A stretch of DNA of 64,000 nt from Acidimicrobiaceae bacterium (GTDB lineage Bacteria > Actinomycetota > Acidimicrobiia > Acidimicrobiales > RAAP-2), in the NCBI GenBank assembly GCA_003133325.1, contig PKXA01000088.1, forward strand, positions 38,226-102,225. The letters are read 5' to 3'. Shown piece by piece: positions 10,035 to 19,398 of the stretch. Position numbers and translations under genes: made by a program. Positions within the stretch are counted from its first letter, which is position 1; the number at the start of each line of letters is the position of its first letter. A model generated the notes under the pieces. That model was not told the origin of the DNA. It did no database searches and worked only from the letters and a program-made list of their open reading frames with translations.

Positions 10035-10837
10035 CCCCGCCACCCCGTGGCACATCCACTTCGGGTCGTCCGTCCATCGACCCTCGGATCCGGCAACGGC
10101 GTCTTGCCGTGCGGCGCCGGGTCGGTCGGCGCCGCCTCCGGGTGGTCATCGCCATAGTGGTAGCGGTGGCGATCGTCGCCGGGGGAGCGGCACTGCTCCA
10201 TACCTCGCTGTTCACCGCTCGGGTGGTGGCGGTGACCGGCACCCATCTGCATACCAGCACGGCCGCCATTGTGACGGCTGCCGGTCTGGCCCACCGACCC
10301 CTGATGATCAACGTGAGCCCCTCCGGTGCCGAGGCCCGGGTGAAGGCACTGCCCTTCATTGCCTCTGCTCGGGTCACCAGACACTGGCCCGACGGCGTGC
10401 AGATCGCGGTGAGTGAAAGGATTCCAATGGCCATGATGGCCGGGCCCGCCAACTCGTGGTCACAGGTGGACGGCTCAGGGCGAATTCTGGCGCTCCAACC
10501 GACCCAGCCGACTGGTCTCATTGAACTCGTGGTATCCACGGCCAGGGGGTCCGTGGTTCCGGCCGGGGTCGGAACCACGCTGCCTGCAGCAGCCGGACCC
10601 GGACTACAGGTGTGTCGGACTCTGCCTTTGGCCTTTTCTGCCCAGGTGCTCTCCATCACCGTGGCACCGGACACAACTGTCGACCTCGCCCTCAACTCGG
10701 GCCTCACGGTCGTCATGGGCACGGTCACCGACCTGACCGTCAAGTACCAGGACGTGGCCAGTATCATCGCCCACGCATCGCTCCAGGGGAAGAAGACCAT
10801 CGACGTGACGGTCCCCGAAGCACCCACCGAGAGCTGA
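10031..10837 (+). CDS. ftsQ: Cell division protein FtsQ (POTRA domain)
   Basis: Single TM followed by POTRA-like VVAVTGTHLHTSTAAIVTAAGL; position between murB and ftsZ. Confidence 0.85.
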   Translation: MTPPPRGTSTSGRPSIDPRIRQRRLAVRRRVGRRRLRVVIAIVVAVAIVAGGAALLHTSLFTARVVAVTGTHLHTSTAAIVTAAGLAHRPLMINVSPSGAEARVKALPFIASARVTRHWPDGVQIAVSERIPMAMMAGPANSWSQVDGSGRILALQPTQPTGLIELVVSTARGSVVPAGVGTTLPAAAGPGLQVCRTLPLAFSAQVLSITVAPDTTVDLALNSGLTVVMGTVTDLTVKYQDVASIIAHASLQGKKTIDVTVPEAPTES

Positions 10838-10899
10838 TGATGACCCATCCCTCGTTGCGGGTCCGAGACGACGTAGAATCACGACAGCGTCAATGGTGC

Positions 10900-10928
10900 T
10901 TGACCAGGTACTCCACTAACCGTATCGT
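10900..10928 (+). promoter_or_regulatory. Candidate sigma-70 promoter for ftsZ
   Basis: TTGACC (10900-10905), 17-nt spacer, TATCGT (10923-10928), in the 148-bp ftsQ-ftsZ gap. Confidence 0.5.
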
Positions 10929-10985
10929 TGTGTCGAACTCGCTGGTTGGAACGGTTTCAACCTTTTGTCGAGGGTAAGGGAATAC

Positions 10986-12110
10986 ATGACCGTTCCTGCT
11001 CATAACAATTACTTCGCCGTCATCAAGGTGGTAGGCGTTGGAGGTGGCGGCGTAAACGCCGTCAATCGCATGATCGACGCCGGCCTTCGGGGGGTCGAGT
11101 TCATCGCGACCAATACCGACGCCCAGGCACTCCTGATGAGCGACGCCGATCTCAAGTTGGACATCGGTCGTCAGCTGACCCATGGGCTCGGAGCCGGGAG
11201 CGACCCCGAAGTCGGGCGCCTGGCGGCCGAAGAGCACCGGTCAGAGATCGAGGAGGCGCTGAAGGGTGCCGACATGGTCTTCATCACCGCCGGCAAGGGC
11301 GGCGGTACGGGAACCGGCGCCGCCCCGGTCGTGGCCGAAATCGCCAAGAGCCTGGGCGCCCTCACCATCGGGGTTGTGACCCGTCCCTTCACCTTCGAAG
11401 GCCGTCGGCGCTCGGTCCAGGCCGAGGCTGGTATCCAGAACCTGAAAGAGAAGGTTGACACCCTCATCATCATCCCCAATGACCGGTTGCTGACCGTGTC
11501 GAGCGAAAAGACCACTATGGTCAACGCATTCAAGATGGCGGATGAAGTTCTGATGCAGGGCGTCCAAGGCATCACCAGCCTCATTACGATTCCCGGTCTG
11601 ATAAATACAGACTTCGCCGATGTGAAGATGATCATGAGCAACGCCGGTACGGCGATCATGGGGATCGGATCGTCCACCGGCGAGGGACGGGCGGTGAATG
11701 CAGCCAGGGCCGCCATTACCAGCCCCCTCTTGGAGGCATCCATCGAGGGCGCCCGCGGCATCTTGCTCAACATCGCCGGCGGTCCCGATCTCGGCCTCTT
11801 CGAGGTCAATGAGGCAGCGGAGATCATTCACGGGGTGGCTCACCCCGATGCCAACATCATCTTCGGTAGTGTCATCGACGAAGAGATGGGCGAAGAAGTC
11901 CGGGTCACGGTGATCGCGGCTGGATTCGAACGCTGGGAGTCCGGCGGCCGTGGTGGGGCCGAGCCGGTGCCGACCGCGACCGGCCGTGACGAAGGCCGCA
12001 GCAAGGTGCTCGGCTTGGAGACGGCACACGAGGATATCTTCGCCTCTCCGGTGGATGACGACCTCGACATCGGGGACGACGACTTTGACGTCCCGTCGTT
12101 CCTTCGCTGA
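10986..12110 (+). CDS. ftsZ: Cell division GTPase FtsZ
   Basis: [11 protein letters not shown], tubulin signature GGGTGTGA, C-terminal peptide [10 protein letters not shown]. Confidence 0.98.
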   Translation: MTVPAHNNYFAVIKVVGVGGGGVNAVNRMIDAGLRGVEFIATNTDAQALLMSDADLKLDIGRQLTHGLGAGSDPEVGRLAAEEHRSEIEEALKGADMVFITAGKGGGTGTGAAPVVAEIAKSLGALTIGVVTRPFTFEGRRRSVQAEAGIQNLKEKVDTLIIIPNDRLLTVSSEKTTMVNAFKMADEVLMQGVQGITSLITIPGLINTDFADVKMIMSNAGTAIMGIGSSTGEGRAVNAARAAITSPLLEASIEGARGILLNIAGGPDLGLFEVNEAAEIIHGVAHPDANIIFGSVIDEEMGEEVRVTVIAAGFERWESGGRGGAEPVPTATGRDEGRSKVLGLETAHEDIFASPVDDDLDIGDDDFDVPSFLR

Positions 12111-12862
12111 CCCAGAGCCCTTCTCCGGCCATCGTCACCGTTGTCGGTGACATCCGGGCCACCTGGTCGGATCGCTCGCACGGCGATCTGCGGTGGCGAC
12201 CGGACGGGCATCAAGGCGGGGAAGCACTCCGGAAGTTCGCCACCGAGGCAACCGGAATCCCTTCGGGCGGCGGGTACCTCCATTCCCTTCGGCAGGTGCA
12301 CGGGGCCGAAGTCCATATCATCCATGAGACCGGCAACTCCGCAGTGGATGATGACCACCGGACCCGATCTGTCCTCGAAGGGGACGGAATGGTGTCGGCG
12401 TCGCCTTCGGCGGGGCTGGCCATCCTGACCGCCGATTGTGCGTCAATTGCGCTGGGCAGTGAGGAAGGGGTGTTCGCGGCAGTCCACGCCGGCTGGCGGG
12501 GACTGCTGGGGGGAGTGATCGAGGTGGCCACCGCGGCCATGCGTGATCTCGGCGCCACCGTGGTGCACGGGGCCCTGGGCCCGACCATCCACGCCGAATG
12601 TTATGAATTCTCCGAGGATGATCTGGCCTCGATGGCTGCCCGGTATGGCGGCGGGATCCGCTCGGTGACCTCAGGTGGCCGCCCGGCACTGGATGTGCCC
12701 GCCGTCGTAGCTGCCGCTTTTGATGGCGCCAACGTCTGTCCTGTCCCGGGGATCGATGCCTGCACCTCCTGTAGCGACAGGTACTTCTCGCACCGGGGAC
12801 GGCGAGATGACGGCCGCCAGGCGCTGGTTGTCTGGTCGATGGCAGAATCCCCCCGACGATGA
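12107..12862 (+). CDS. pgeF: PgeF/YfiH (laccase-domain) family protein; proposed CTG start
   Basis: [44 protein letters not shown]; coding similarity extends upstream of the first GTG (12293) and no ATG/GTG/TTG is available after the in-frame stop at 12086. Confidence 0.8.
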   Translation: MTQSPSPAIVTVVGDIRATWSDRSHGDLRWRPDGHQGGEALRKFATEATGIPSGGGYLHSLRQVHGAEVHIIHETGNSAVDDDHRTRSVLEGDGMVSASPSAGLAILTADCASIALGSEEGVFAAVHAGWRGLLGGVIEVATAAMRDLGATVVHGALGPTIHAECYEFSEDDLASMAARYGGGIRSVTSGGRPALDVPAVVAAAFDGANVCPVPGIDACTSCSDRYFSHRGRRDDGRQALVVWSMAESPRR

Positions 12863-13533
12863 CGCCGGTGCGATTCAGTGCCGACCTCATCGCTGGCCGC
12901 CTGGCCGCCATTCGCCAAAGGATTTCGGCATGTTCACCGGATCCTGCAGCTGTCACCGTGGTGGCCGTCACCAAAGGCTTCAGTGAAGATGCGGTGCGGG
13001 CGGCCCTGGCGGCCGACATCCTCGATATCGGGGAGAACTATGCCGATGAACTGCTGGTGAAGGCGACAGCGATGGAAGGAATCGAGCCCATCCCCAGGTG
13101 GCATTTTCTTGGCTCCATACAGCGCAACAAGGTTCCGCGCCTGGCACCGGTGGTTGCATGTTGGCAAGGGGTCAGCCGGGTGGAGGAAGGACGAGCCATC
13201 GCCCGACGGCGCCCCGGCGCGACGGTGCTCGTTCAGGTCGACATCGCCGGGCTTCCAGGACGGGGAGGTTGCGACTCCCAGGATGTACCGGAGATGGTGT
13301 CGGGCCTGCGCGACGCGGGCGTCGATGTTGTCGGTCTGATGGCTGTTGGCCGGCCGGGTCCGCCTGAGGGGTCGCGGTCGGGATTTCACCTGGTGGCGAC
13401 GATGGCGGACCGACTTGACCTGCCCGTTCGATCCATGGGGATGACCGATGACCTTGAAGTAGCGGTGGCTGAAGGTTCGACGATGGTACGCGTCGGACGT
13501 GGACTTTTCGGCGAAAGACCACCAAAGGGCTGA
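12859..13533 (+). CDS. YggS/PROSC family PLP homeostasis protein
   Basis: VAVTKGF, IGENYADELLVKA, WHFLGSIQRNK, GMTDDLEVAVAEGSTMVRVGRGLFG. Confidence 0.92.
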   Translation: MTPVRFSADLIAGRLAAIRQRISACSPDPAAVTVVAVTKGFSEDAVRAALAADILDIGENYADELLVKATAMEGIEPIPRWHFLGSIQRNKVPRLAPVVACWQGVSRVEEGRAIARRRPGATVLVQVDIAGLPGRGGCDSQDVPEMVSGLRDAGVDVVGLMAVGRPGPPEGSRSGFHLVATMADRLDLPVRSMGMTDDLEVAVAEGSTMVRVGRGLFGERPPKG

Positions 13534-13594
13534 AAGAGCCCGGGTATCCACCTACCGGGTGAGACACGCACTACGCTGTCGGGCGGAGGGAAAG

Positions 13595-14152
13595 ATGGCA
13601 GCCTCATTTATGAAGAAGACGATGGCTTATCTCGGTCTCGTCGACGACGATTATGACGACTATGACTACGACGAGCCCCGGGGTCCCGGGGCGGTGGGCC
13701 GCGCCCCTCAGCGCCCCAGGCGGATGGACGAAAGGGATGAGTCGCAGCCGGCGGTGGCGCCCAGCCGGATCCGGACCCTCTCGACGGAGGATACGCCCGG
13801 TCCCGTCCCTGTCGCCCAGCAGCCTACGATTGCGACGCGTACGTCCTCGATCAGGCCCATCTCCGCAGAGGCAGCAGGAGCCAAGGTCCAAGTGGTGGCG
13901 CCGAGTCGCTTTGCCGATGCCCAGGAGATTGCCAACCGGTTGATGGGCAACCAGCCGGTCATTGTGAACCTTCAAAACGGCGATCGCGACCTACAGCGAA
14001 GGATGATCGATTTTTGTAGCGGCGTCACCTATGCGTTGGCGGGTGGCATGGAACGGGTGGCCGACGAAGTGTTCCTGCTGACGCCGTCAAACGTCAAAGT
14101 GTCGGACGAGGAGCGGCAGCGCCTGACCGAGCGCGGCCTGGTCAACCCCTGA
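13595..14152 (+). CDS. sepF: Cell division protein SepF
   Basis: MKKTMAYLGLVDDDYDDYDYDE, VVAPSRFADAQEIANRLMGNQPVIVNLQ, FCSGVTYALAGGMERVADEVFLLTPSNVKVS. Confidence 0.93.
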   Translation: MAASFMKKTMAYLGLVDDDYDDYDYDEPRGPGAVGRAPQRPRRMDERDESQPAVAPSRIRTLSTEDTPGPVPVAQQPTIATRTSSIRPISAEAAGAKVQVVAPSRFADAQEIANRLMGNQPVIVNLQNGDRDLQRRMIDFCSGVTYALAGGMERVADEVFLLTPSNVKVSDEERQRLTERGLVNP

Positions 14153-14199
14153 TCGAGAACCAGTCGGCTGGCGACCTCGCCGAGAGGCTATGAGCGCTC

Positions 14200-14460
14200 A
14201 TGTTGAGATTCGTCGGTTACATCCTTCAGCTCTATGTAGTGGTCTTGATCGCGTACTCTCTCCTGAGTTGGGTACAGCCCTCATACGACTCACCCATCCG
14301 GAGCATTCAGCGTGGGCTCGCCACGGTGTGCGATCCGGTACTGAATCTGGTGCGACGGGTAATTCCCACTGCCCGGATCGGTGGGGTCGGGCTGGATCTG
14401 TCGGTCCTGATCGTCATCATCGTCATCGAGGTCGTGTTGCTCCCGCTGGTACTCGGCTAA
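14200..14460 (+). CDS. YggT family membrane protein
   Basis: 86 aa, two hydrophobic segments, LSWVQP and CDPVLNLVRRVIP; position between sepF and divIVA. Confidence 0.85.
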   Translation: MLRFVGYILQLYVVVLIAYSLLSWVQPSYDSPIRSIQRGLATVCDPVLNLVRRVIPTARIGGVGLDLSVLIVIIVIEVVLLPLVLG

Positions 14461-14548
14461 CCCGGGCATCACGGGAATGACCCTGTCCGTAAAGCGACTC
14501 CGAACCCACAAGGGGCTATCCACGGGCCATGTGCCTGACGCCAGTAGC

Positions 14549-15307
14549 ATGGCCGGCATGGCCTCATCACAATCTGCTCTTGATTCGCTACGGACCGTCG
14601 AGTTCCGTGAGACCCTCAAGGGGTATCACCGGGACGACGTGGACGAATACCTGGAGAAGGCCGCGGTCGAAGCCGAAGGCCTCCAGGAGCAGCTGCGACA
14701 GACGAGTGAGCGCCTCCGCCAGGCGGGAGAACGCATCTCCCAACTGGAGGCATCGGCCGAGCAGCAACCGGCTGCGTCTACGGCCGATGCCAACCTGGCC
14801 GATGACACGCTGCAGCGCACGCTTCTCCTGGCGCAGAAATTTGTTGACGAGACAAAGGCGGACGCCGAGGCGCGAGCTGCGAAGCTGGTGGCCGAGGCCG
14901 ACGCCCATGCCAAGAGCGTACGGGCCAATGCCGAGTCGAATGTCGCGCAAATCACTGCCGACTCTGAGCGGCGCTTACGTGAGGAAGTCACCCGCCTCGA
15001 GGGGATCAGGGTTCAGCTGTCCGGCGATATCGAGGCCATGGCCCGCCATCTCGAGGCGGAACGGCAGCGACTGAGGGCTGCACTCACCGAGGTCATCAAA
15101 TGGGTCGATGACAACGTGCAGCCGGCTGCAGCCTTGGCGGGGCGACCCGGTGGCGGGAGCGGCCAGGCATCGGGTGGGAACGCCGAGCGCCCGACACAAG
15201 GGCCAGCCGCGGGTCAGCCCAGGCCACAGGCAGCGAACACCAATCAATCGGCCGGTGCGAGGATTATGCCGAAAACGGGCCAGGCAGCTCAGGCTCGCCC
15301 GAACTGA
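14549..15307 (+). CDS. divIVA: DivIVA domain protein
   Basis: RTVEFRETLKGYHRDDVDEYLEKAAVEAEGLQEQL; coiled coil; start could be 14477, 14549 or 14558. Confidence 0.85.
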   Translation: MAGMASSQSALDSLRTVEFRETLKGYHRDDVDEYLEKAAVEAEGLQEQLRQTSERLRQAGERISQLEASAEQQPAASTADANLADDTLQRTLLLAQKFVDETKADAEARAAKLVAEADAHAKSVRANAESNVAQITADSERRLREEVTRLEGIRVQLSGDIEAMARHLEAERQRLRAALTEVIKWVDDNVQPAAALAGRPGGGSGQASGGNAERPTQGPAAGQPRPQAANTNQSAGARIMPKTGQAAQARPN

Positions 15308-15635
15308 GCGGATGGTTGATCGGTGAGGACCGTCGGGCTCTCCCCGCCATGCTGACTCTCGAAGCGGCTGGATTCTGGATATGCGCCTGTGCTGGTGCCG
15401 GCCTCGGGGGTTTCGAACCCTCGTAATGCGGCAAATAATGGCTCTGGCTCCTGAAGTGGGATGACGATGGCAATTCTCCCGCTAGGGTGCCCGGCACGGT
15501 ATGTGGATTTTCGGATTGCCGGAGGCAGCAGGGCACGGTCTCGTCACCCGCTCATCGCAACCTAGTATTGCTTGTCTTTTTCGGGTCCAATCGGGCTCAC
15601 GGCGGATGCGATCGGTCCCTTAGGAGGTTGAAGTA

Positions 15636-16250
15636 ATGACGACGAAGAAGCGGGCGCCATTGGTGAAAGCAGCGCTGGCGCGTAAGGGAGCCAAGAAGGT
15701 CGCACCGGCTCCGGCCAAGAAGGTCGCACCGGCTCCGGCCAAGAAGGTCGCCCAGGCTCCGGCCAAGAAGGTCGCCCAGGCTCCGGAGGTCGTCCCGGCT
15801 CCGAAAGCGGCTCCGGCCAAGAAGGCGGCTCCCTCTATTCCTCCTGCGCCAAAGAGGCCGACGGTGGGCCCCTATGCCAAGGAGCCCAAGTTTCTCGATG
15901 AGCAGCGGGCGTTGCTGGTAGAAGAGCGCATCGTTTGCCAGGGTCAGGCTGAGGATTTGCGAGCCGAAGCCGACTCGCTGGCTCAGGAACGTGAACCCGG
16001 CGACGTACAGTTTGATGCCGAGGGTGGCGAAGGGGGTACGGCAGCTGTCGATCGCGAGCGCGATCTGGCACTCTCGGCCCAGGCTGTGGCCGCGGTGGAG
16101 GAGATCGATGATGCACTTGAGCGAATCAACCGAAAGACCTATGGCACCTGCGAGCGGTGTTACCAGTCCATTCCCAAGGCTCGACTCCGTGCGCTTGCCT
16201 ATGCCCGGCTGTGTGTGGCCTGTAAGAGCGGGGGGCTGTCGCGACGCTGA
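15636..16250 (+). CDS. DksA/TraR-type C4 zinc-finger protein with Lys/Ala/Pro-rich N-terminus
   Basis: CERCYQSIPKARLRALAYARLCVACKS zinc finger; AKKVAPAP repeats at N-terminus; RBS ggagg at ~15621. Confidence 0.85.
   Translation: MTTKKRAPLVKAALARKGAKKVAPAPAKKVAPAPAKKVAQAPAKKVAQAPEVVPAPKAAPAKKAAPSIPPAPKRPTVGPYAKEPKFLDEQRALLVEERIVCQGQAEDLRAEADSLAQEREPGDVQFDAEGGEGGTAAVDRERDLALSAQAVAAVEEIDDALERINRKTYGTCERCYQSIPKARLRALAYARLCVACKSGGLSRR
15690..15785 (+). repeat. Four 24-bp tandem units (gccaagaaggtcgcmcmggctccg) encoding AKKVA(P/Q)AP
   Basis: Directly read: copies at 15690, 15714, 15738, 15762; copies 1-2 identical, 3-4 identical. Confidence 0.9.
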
Positions 16251-16285
16251 CCGGCACTACCGCATCGAACACGGTTCCACGGGTT

Positions 16286-16750
16286 GTGCCGGCTGGCGCA
16301 CCCCTCCGATTGGTGAGTGCCGTGGCAGTTGCCGGCCTGGTGGTGCTGGTGGATCAGTTGACCAAGCGGTGGGCTCTCGACCGGTTGGCTCGTGGGCCGA
16401 TCCATGTGATCGGGACCCTCGACCTCGCGCTGACCCGGAACCGCGGTTCGGCGTTCAGCCTTTTTCAGGGGTTTGCCGGGGTGCTGGTGGCGGTGGCGGT
16501 CATTCTGGTGGGGGCGTTACTGGTGATGGTCTATCGAGCGCCGTCACTGTCCCGCGCGGCAGTATGCGGGCTGATCATCGGAGGAGCCATCGGTAACTTG
16601 TCCGATCGCATGTTCCGTGACGAACATGGCGCCGTGGTCGACTTCATCGATCTCCACTTCTGGCCGACGTTCAACGTGGCTGATGCCTGCATTGTGATTG
16701 GTTGTCTGCTGCTGGCGCTCTCTCTCCTACGCAGGACTCCCGGATCGTGA
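16286..16750 (+). CDS. lspA: Lipoprotein signal peptidase LspA
   Basis: VDQLTKRW, LTRNRGSAFSLF, GGAIGNLSDRM, VVDFIDLHFWPTFNVADACI. Confidence 0.93.
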   Translation: MPAGAPLRLVSAVAVAGLVVLVDQLTKRWALDRLARGPIHVIGTLDLALTRNRGSAFSLFQGFAGVLVAVAVILVGALLVMVYRAPSLSRAAVCGLIIGGAIGNLSDRMFRDEHGAVVDFIDLHFWPTFNVADACIVIGCLLLALSLLRRTPGS

Positions 16751-17691
16751 GTGAACTGTCCCTATCGGTGCCTCCGTCGCTCGACGGAGTCCGGGTGGAC
16801 CGCGCCGTGGCGCTACTGGCAGATATCTCCCGTTCGGCCGTCGACGGCCTGATCGAGGGTGGTCGGGTGCAGGTGGATGGTGTGACCATCCATGCTCGGA
16901 GCCGCCCACTCCGGGAGGGCGAGCTCCTGGACGTGGAGCTTGGTGAGGAGGAAGTGGTCCCTCCTCCCCAAGCCGATGGGTCAGTGGTGTTCGGCGTGGT
17001 GTACGCCGACGCGGACATCGTCGTTGTGGACAAACCTGCCGGCCTGGTTGTTCACCCCGGAGCCGGGCATCGAACCGGCACCCTGGTAAACGGGGTGCTA
17101 TCCCAATTCCCCGACCTGGCTGTGTTGGCTGATGAGGTGGGCGCCGATCCAGAACGCCCCGGCATCGTGCACCGCCTCGATCGCGGCACGTCGGGCCTGC
17201 TGGTGGTGGCGCGGAATGCCGGTGCCTACCGCTCGTTGGTGGCCCAGCTGGGCGAACGCACGGTGTCCCGTCGATACCGGGCGTTGGTGTTGGGTGAGGT
17301 CGATGGTGAGTCGGGGGTCGTGGACGCCCCCATCGGTCGGTCGATCACGTCGCCTACTCGAATGGCGGTCTCGCGCAAGGGAAAAGAGGCCCGGACCCGC
17401 TACCGGGTTGAGCGGAGATTCACCGAGCCGGTCCCGGCCACCCTGTTGGAGGCGACACTCGAAACGGGCCGGACCCACCAGATTCGCGTTCACCTATCGG
17501 CGATCGGCCATCCGGTGGTGGGTGACGCGGTCTACAGCCGAGGTCGAACGTTGCCCGGAGTTACATTGAGCCGACCGTTTCTCCATGCCTACGCCCTGGC
17601 GTTCGACCACCCGGCGACAGGGGAGCGCATGGAGTGGTCATCGCCGCTCCCTGATGATCTCAGGGCAGAACTCGAACGCCTGTCGAATTGA
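16747..17691 (+). CDS. RluD/RluA family pseudouridine synthase (GTG start)
   Basis: S4-like N-terminus, VHRLDRGTSGLLVVA, ETGRTHQIRVHL, GDAVY; GTGA overlap with lspA. Confidence 0.93.
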   Translation: MSELSLSVPPSLDGVRVDRAVALLADISRSAVDGLIEGGRVQVDGVTIHARSRPLREGELLDVELGEEEVVPPPQADGSVVFGVVYADADIVVVDKPAGLVVHPGAGHRTGTLVNGVLSQFPDLAVLADEVGADPERPGIVHRLDRGTSGLLVVARNAGAYRSLVAQLGERTVSRRYRALVLGEVDGESGVVDAPIGRSITSPTRMAVSRKGKEARTRYRVERRFTEPVPATLLEATLETGRTHQIRVHLSAIGHPVVGDAVYSRGRTLPGVTLSRPFLHAYALAFDHPATGERMEWSSPLPDDLRAELERLSN

Positions 17692-17730
17692 CAGGAACCG
17701 GCGAATACCTCTCGCCGGTACCCGTCACCG

Positions 17731-18663
17731 TCAGGCTGCTTCGTGAGCCGCTTCGAGAGCCTCGCTGTCGGCCAGAATCCGCAGAGCCTCGGCTTCGGCT
17801 TGGCGCACCTTTCGGACACCCACCCCTAGCCGTTCCGCCGTCGTCTGCAGGGATGCGGGGTCAGAGCCATCGAACCCAAACCGATTGCGGATGACCGCTC
17901 GTTGCAAGTCGGTGAGCCGGTCCACGGCGCTGCGCACCAACCCGAACGTGAGCTCGGAGGCGACCTCGTCTTCGAACTCGTTGCTGTCGGTCGACACCAG
18001 ATCACCCAGCGTCGAGGTCGAGTCGGCGGTGGCCGGCTGGTCGAGGCTGGCCACCACCCGGGCGACCCGGGTGAGGTCGGTCCGCATGTCGGCAGTGGTA
18101 TTGGTGGCATCGTCCAACTCGGCGTCGGTCGGCGAACGCTGTAGTTGATGGGTGAGTTCCCAGGTGGCCGCTTCGACCAGCTGATTGCGCTCGGCTACTT
18201 CCATCGGAAGGCGGATGGTCCGACCATGCTGTTGGACGGCTCGCTGCAAGGCCTGGCGGATCCACCAGGTGGCATAGGTGGAGAATCGGAAGCCGCGTTC
18301 CCAGTCGAACTTGTCGACTGCCCGCATCAGACCGAAGGTGCCCTCTTGGATGAGATCGGCGAGGTCGACCCCGCGGTCCTGATATCGCCGCGCCCAGTGG
18401 ATGACCAGGCGCAAGTTGGCCGCGGCCATCTCCCGGCGGGCATCCTCGTCGCTGGCCGCCACCCGTTTGGCCAACTCGGTCTGTGCCTCATGGTCGGGAA
18501 GGGGGTGATGGTCGAGATCGCGGAGGAAGAGGCCCAGGCTGTCTGCATCCGCGCCGCGGCTCCGCGCCGCGGTCGCCGAGGTGGCGGCGCGCCCTTTTCC
18601 TGTGGCGGACGGGGTGCTCTTCTTCTCCTGACCTTTGCTGGCGGTCAACGTCGGAGTTGTCAT
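17731..18663 (-). CDS. RNA polymerase sigma-70 family factor (group 2-like)
   Basis: NLRLVIHWARRYQDRGVDLADLIQEGTFGLMRAVDKFDWERGFRFSTYATWWIRQALQRAV; alternative start 18684. Confidence 0.93.
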   Translation of the reverse strand: MTTPTLTASKGQEKKSTPSATGKGRAATSATAARSRGADADSLGLFLRDLDHHPLPDHEAQTELAKRVAASDEDARREMAAANLRLVIHWARRYQDRGVDLADLIQEGTFGLMRAVDKFDWERGFRFSTYATWWIRQALQRAVQQHGRTIRLPMEVAERNQLVEAATWELTHQLQRSPTDAELDDATNTTADMRTDLTRVARVVASLDQPATADSTSTLGDLVSTDSNEFEDEVASELTFGLVRSAVDRLTDLQRAVIRNRFGFDGSDPASLQTTAERLGVGVRKVRQAEAEALRILADSEALEAAHEAA

Positions 18664-18822
18664 GCCTGGTTTCACCCTTCTCATGTCGGTTGTACTACTC
18701 TCAACGCCCGGGAAGCGCCGGACATTCCTGTAGTGCCGGGGCCCATCCGATTCTCTCGGTGGTACAACTACCCGTTTCCCGGCCAGTTTGCACACCTACG
18801 TCCGAAATGGTCGGTCAGCACA

Positions 18823-19398
18823 ATGAATTACCAGGATAATCGGTGTTTCGTGGTACGTCACGGCGAAACGGAGTGGAGCCTCCATCACCGGCATACCGGG
18901 CGGACCGACCTGCCCCTCTTGCCCACCGGAATGGTTCAGGCCGAAGGGTTGCAGACATCGCTGTCCGCCCATGAGTTCCGCTCGGTCCTGACCAGCCCAT
19001 TGGCCCGGGCCAGGGAAACCTGCCGGCTCGCCGGATTCGGGGACGTGGCGGAAATCGAACCTGATCTTGCCGAGTGGGACTACGGCTCCTTGGAAGGGCT
19101 GACGACGGCCGAGATCTCGAGGGAAAGGCCACAATGGAACCTCTTTGCCGATGGCGCTCCGGGTGGCGAGACGATTCAGGAGGTGGCGGTCCGGGTTGAC
19201 CGGGTCATCGAGCGGATCCGGGCCACCGATGGCGATGTGGTGTGTTTCGCCCACGGCCACGTGCTTCGGGTGTTGGCCGTCCGCTGGCTTGGCCTCGACC
19301 CGAGGGAAGGAAGGTGCTTCGTCCTCGATCCGGCTTCCGTCAGCATCCTGGGCTGGGAGCGTGCCAGTCCGGTGGTCGTGCGCTGGAACCTCACTTGA
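18823..19398 (+). CDS. Histidine phosphatase (phosphoglycerate mutase-like) family protein
   Basis: FVVRHGETEWS, TSPLARARETC, EWDYGSLEGL, VVCFAHGHVLRVLA. Confidence 0.92.
   Translation: MNYQDNRCFVVRHGETEWSLHHRHTGRTDLPLLPTGMVQAEGLQTSLSAHEFRSVLTSPLARARETCRLAGFGDVAEIEPDLAEWDYGSLEGLTTAEISRERPQWNLFADGAPGGETIQEVAVRVDRVIERIRATDGDVVCFAHGHVLRVLAVRWLGLDPREGRCFVLDPASVSILGWERASPVVVRWNLT

Noticed and set aside
15395-15430. tRNA T-arm-like sequence (gggggtttcgaaccctcg)
   Set aside because: No acceptor, D or anticodon arms could be assembled on either strand and it does not fit tmRNA ends; probably a chance hairpin
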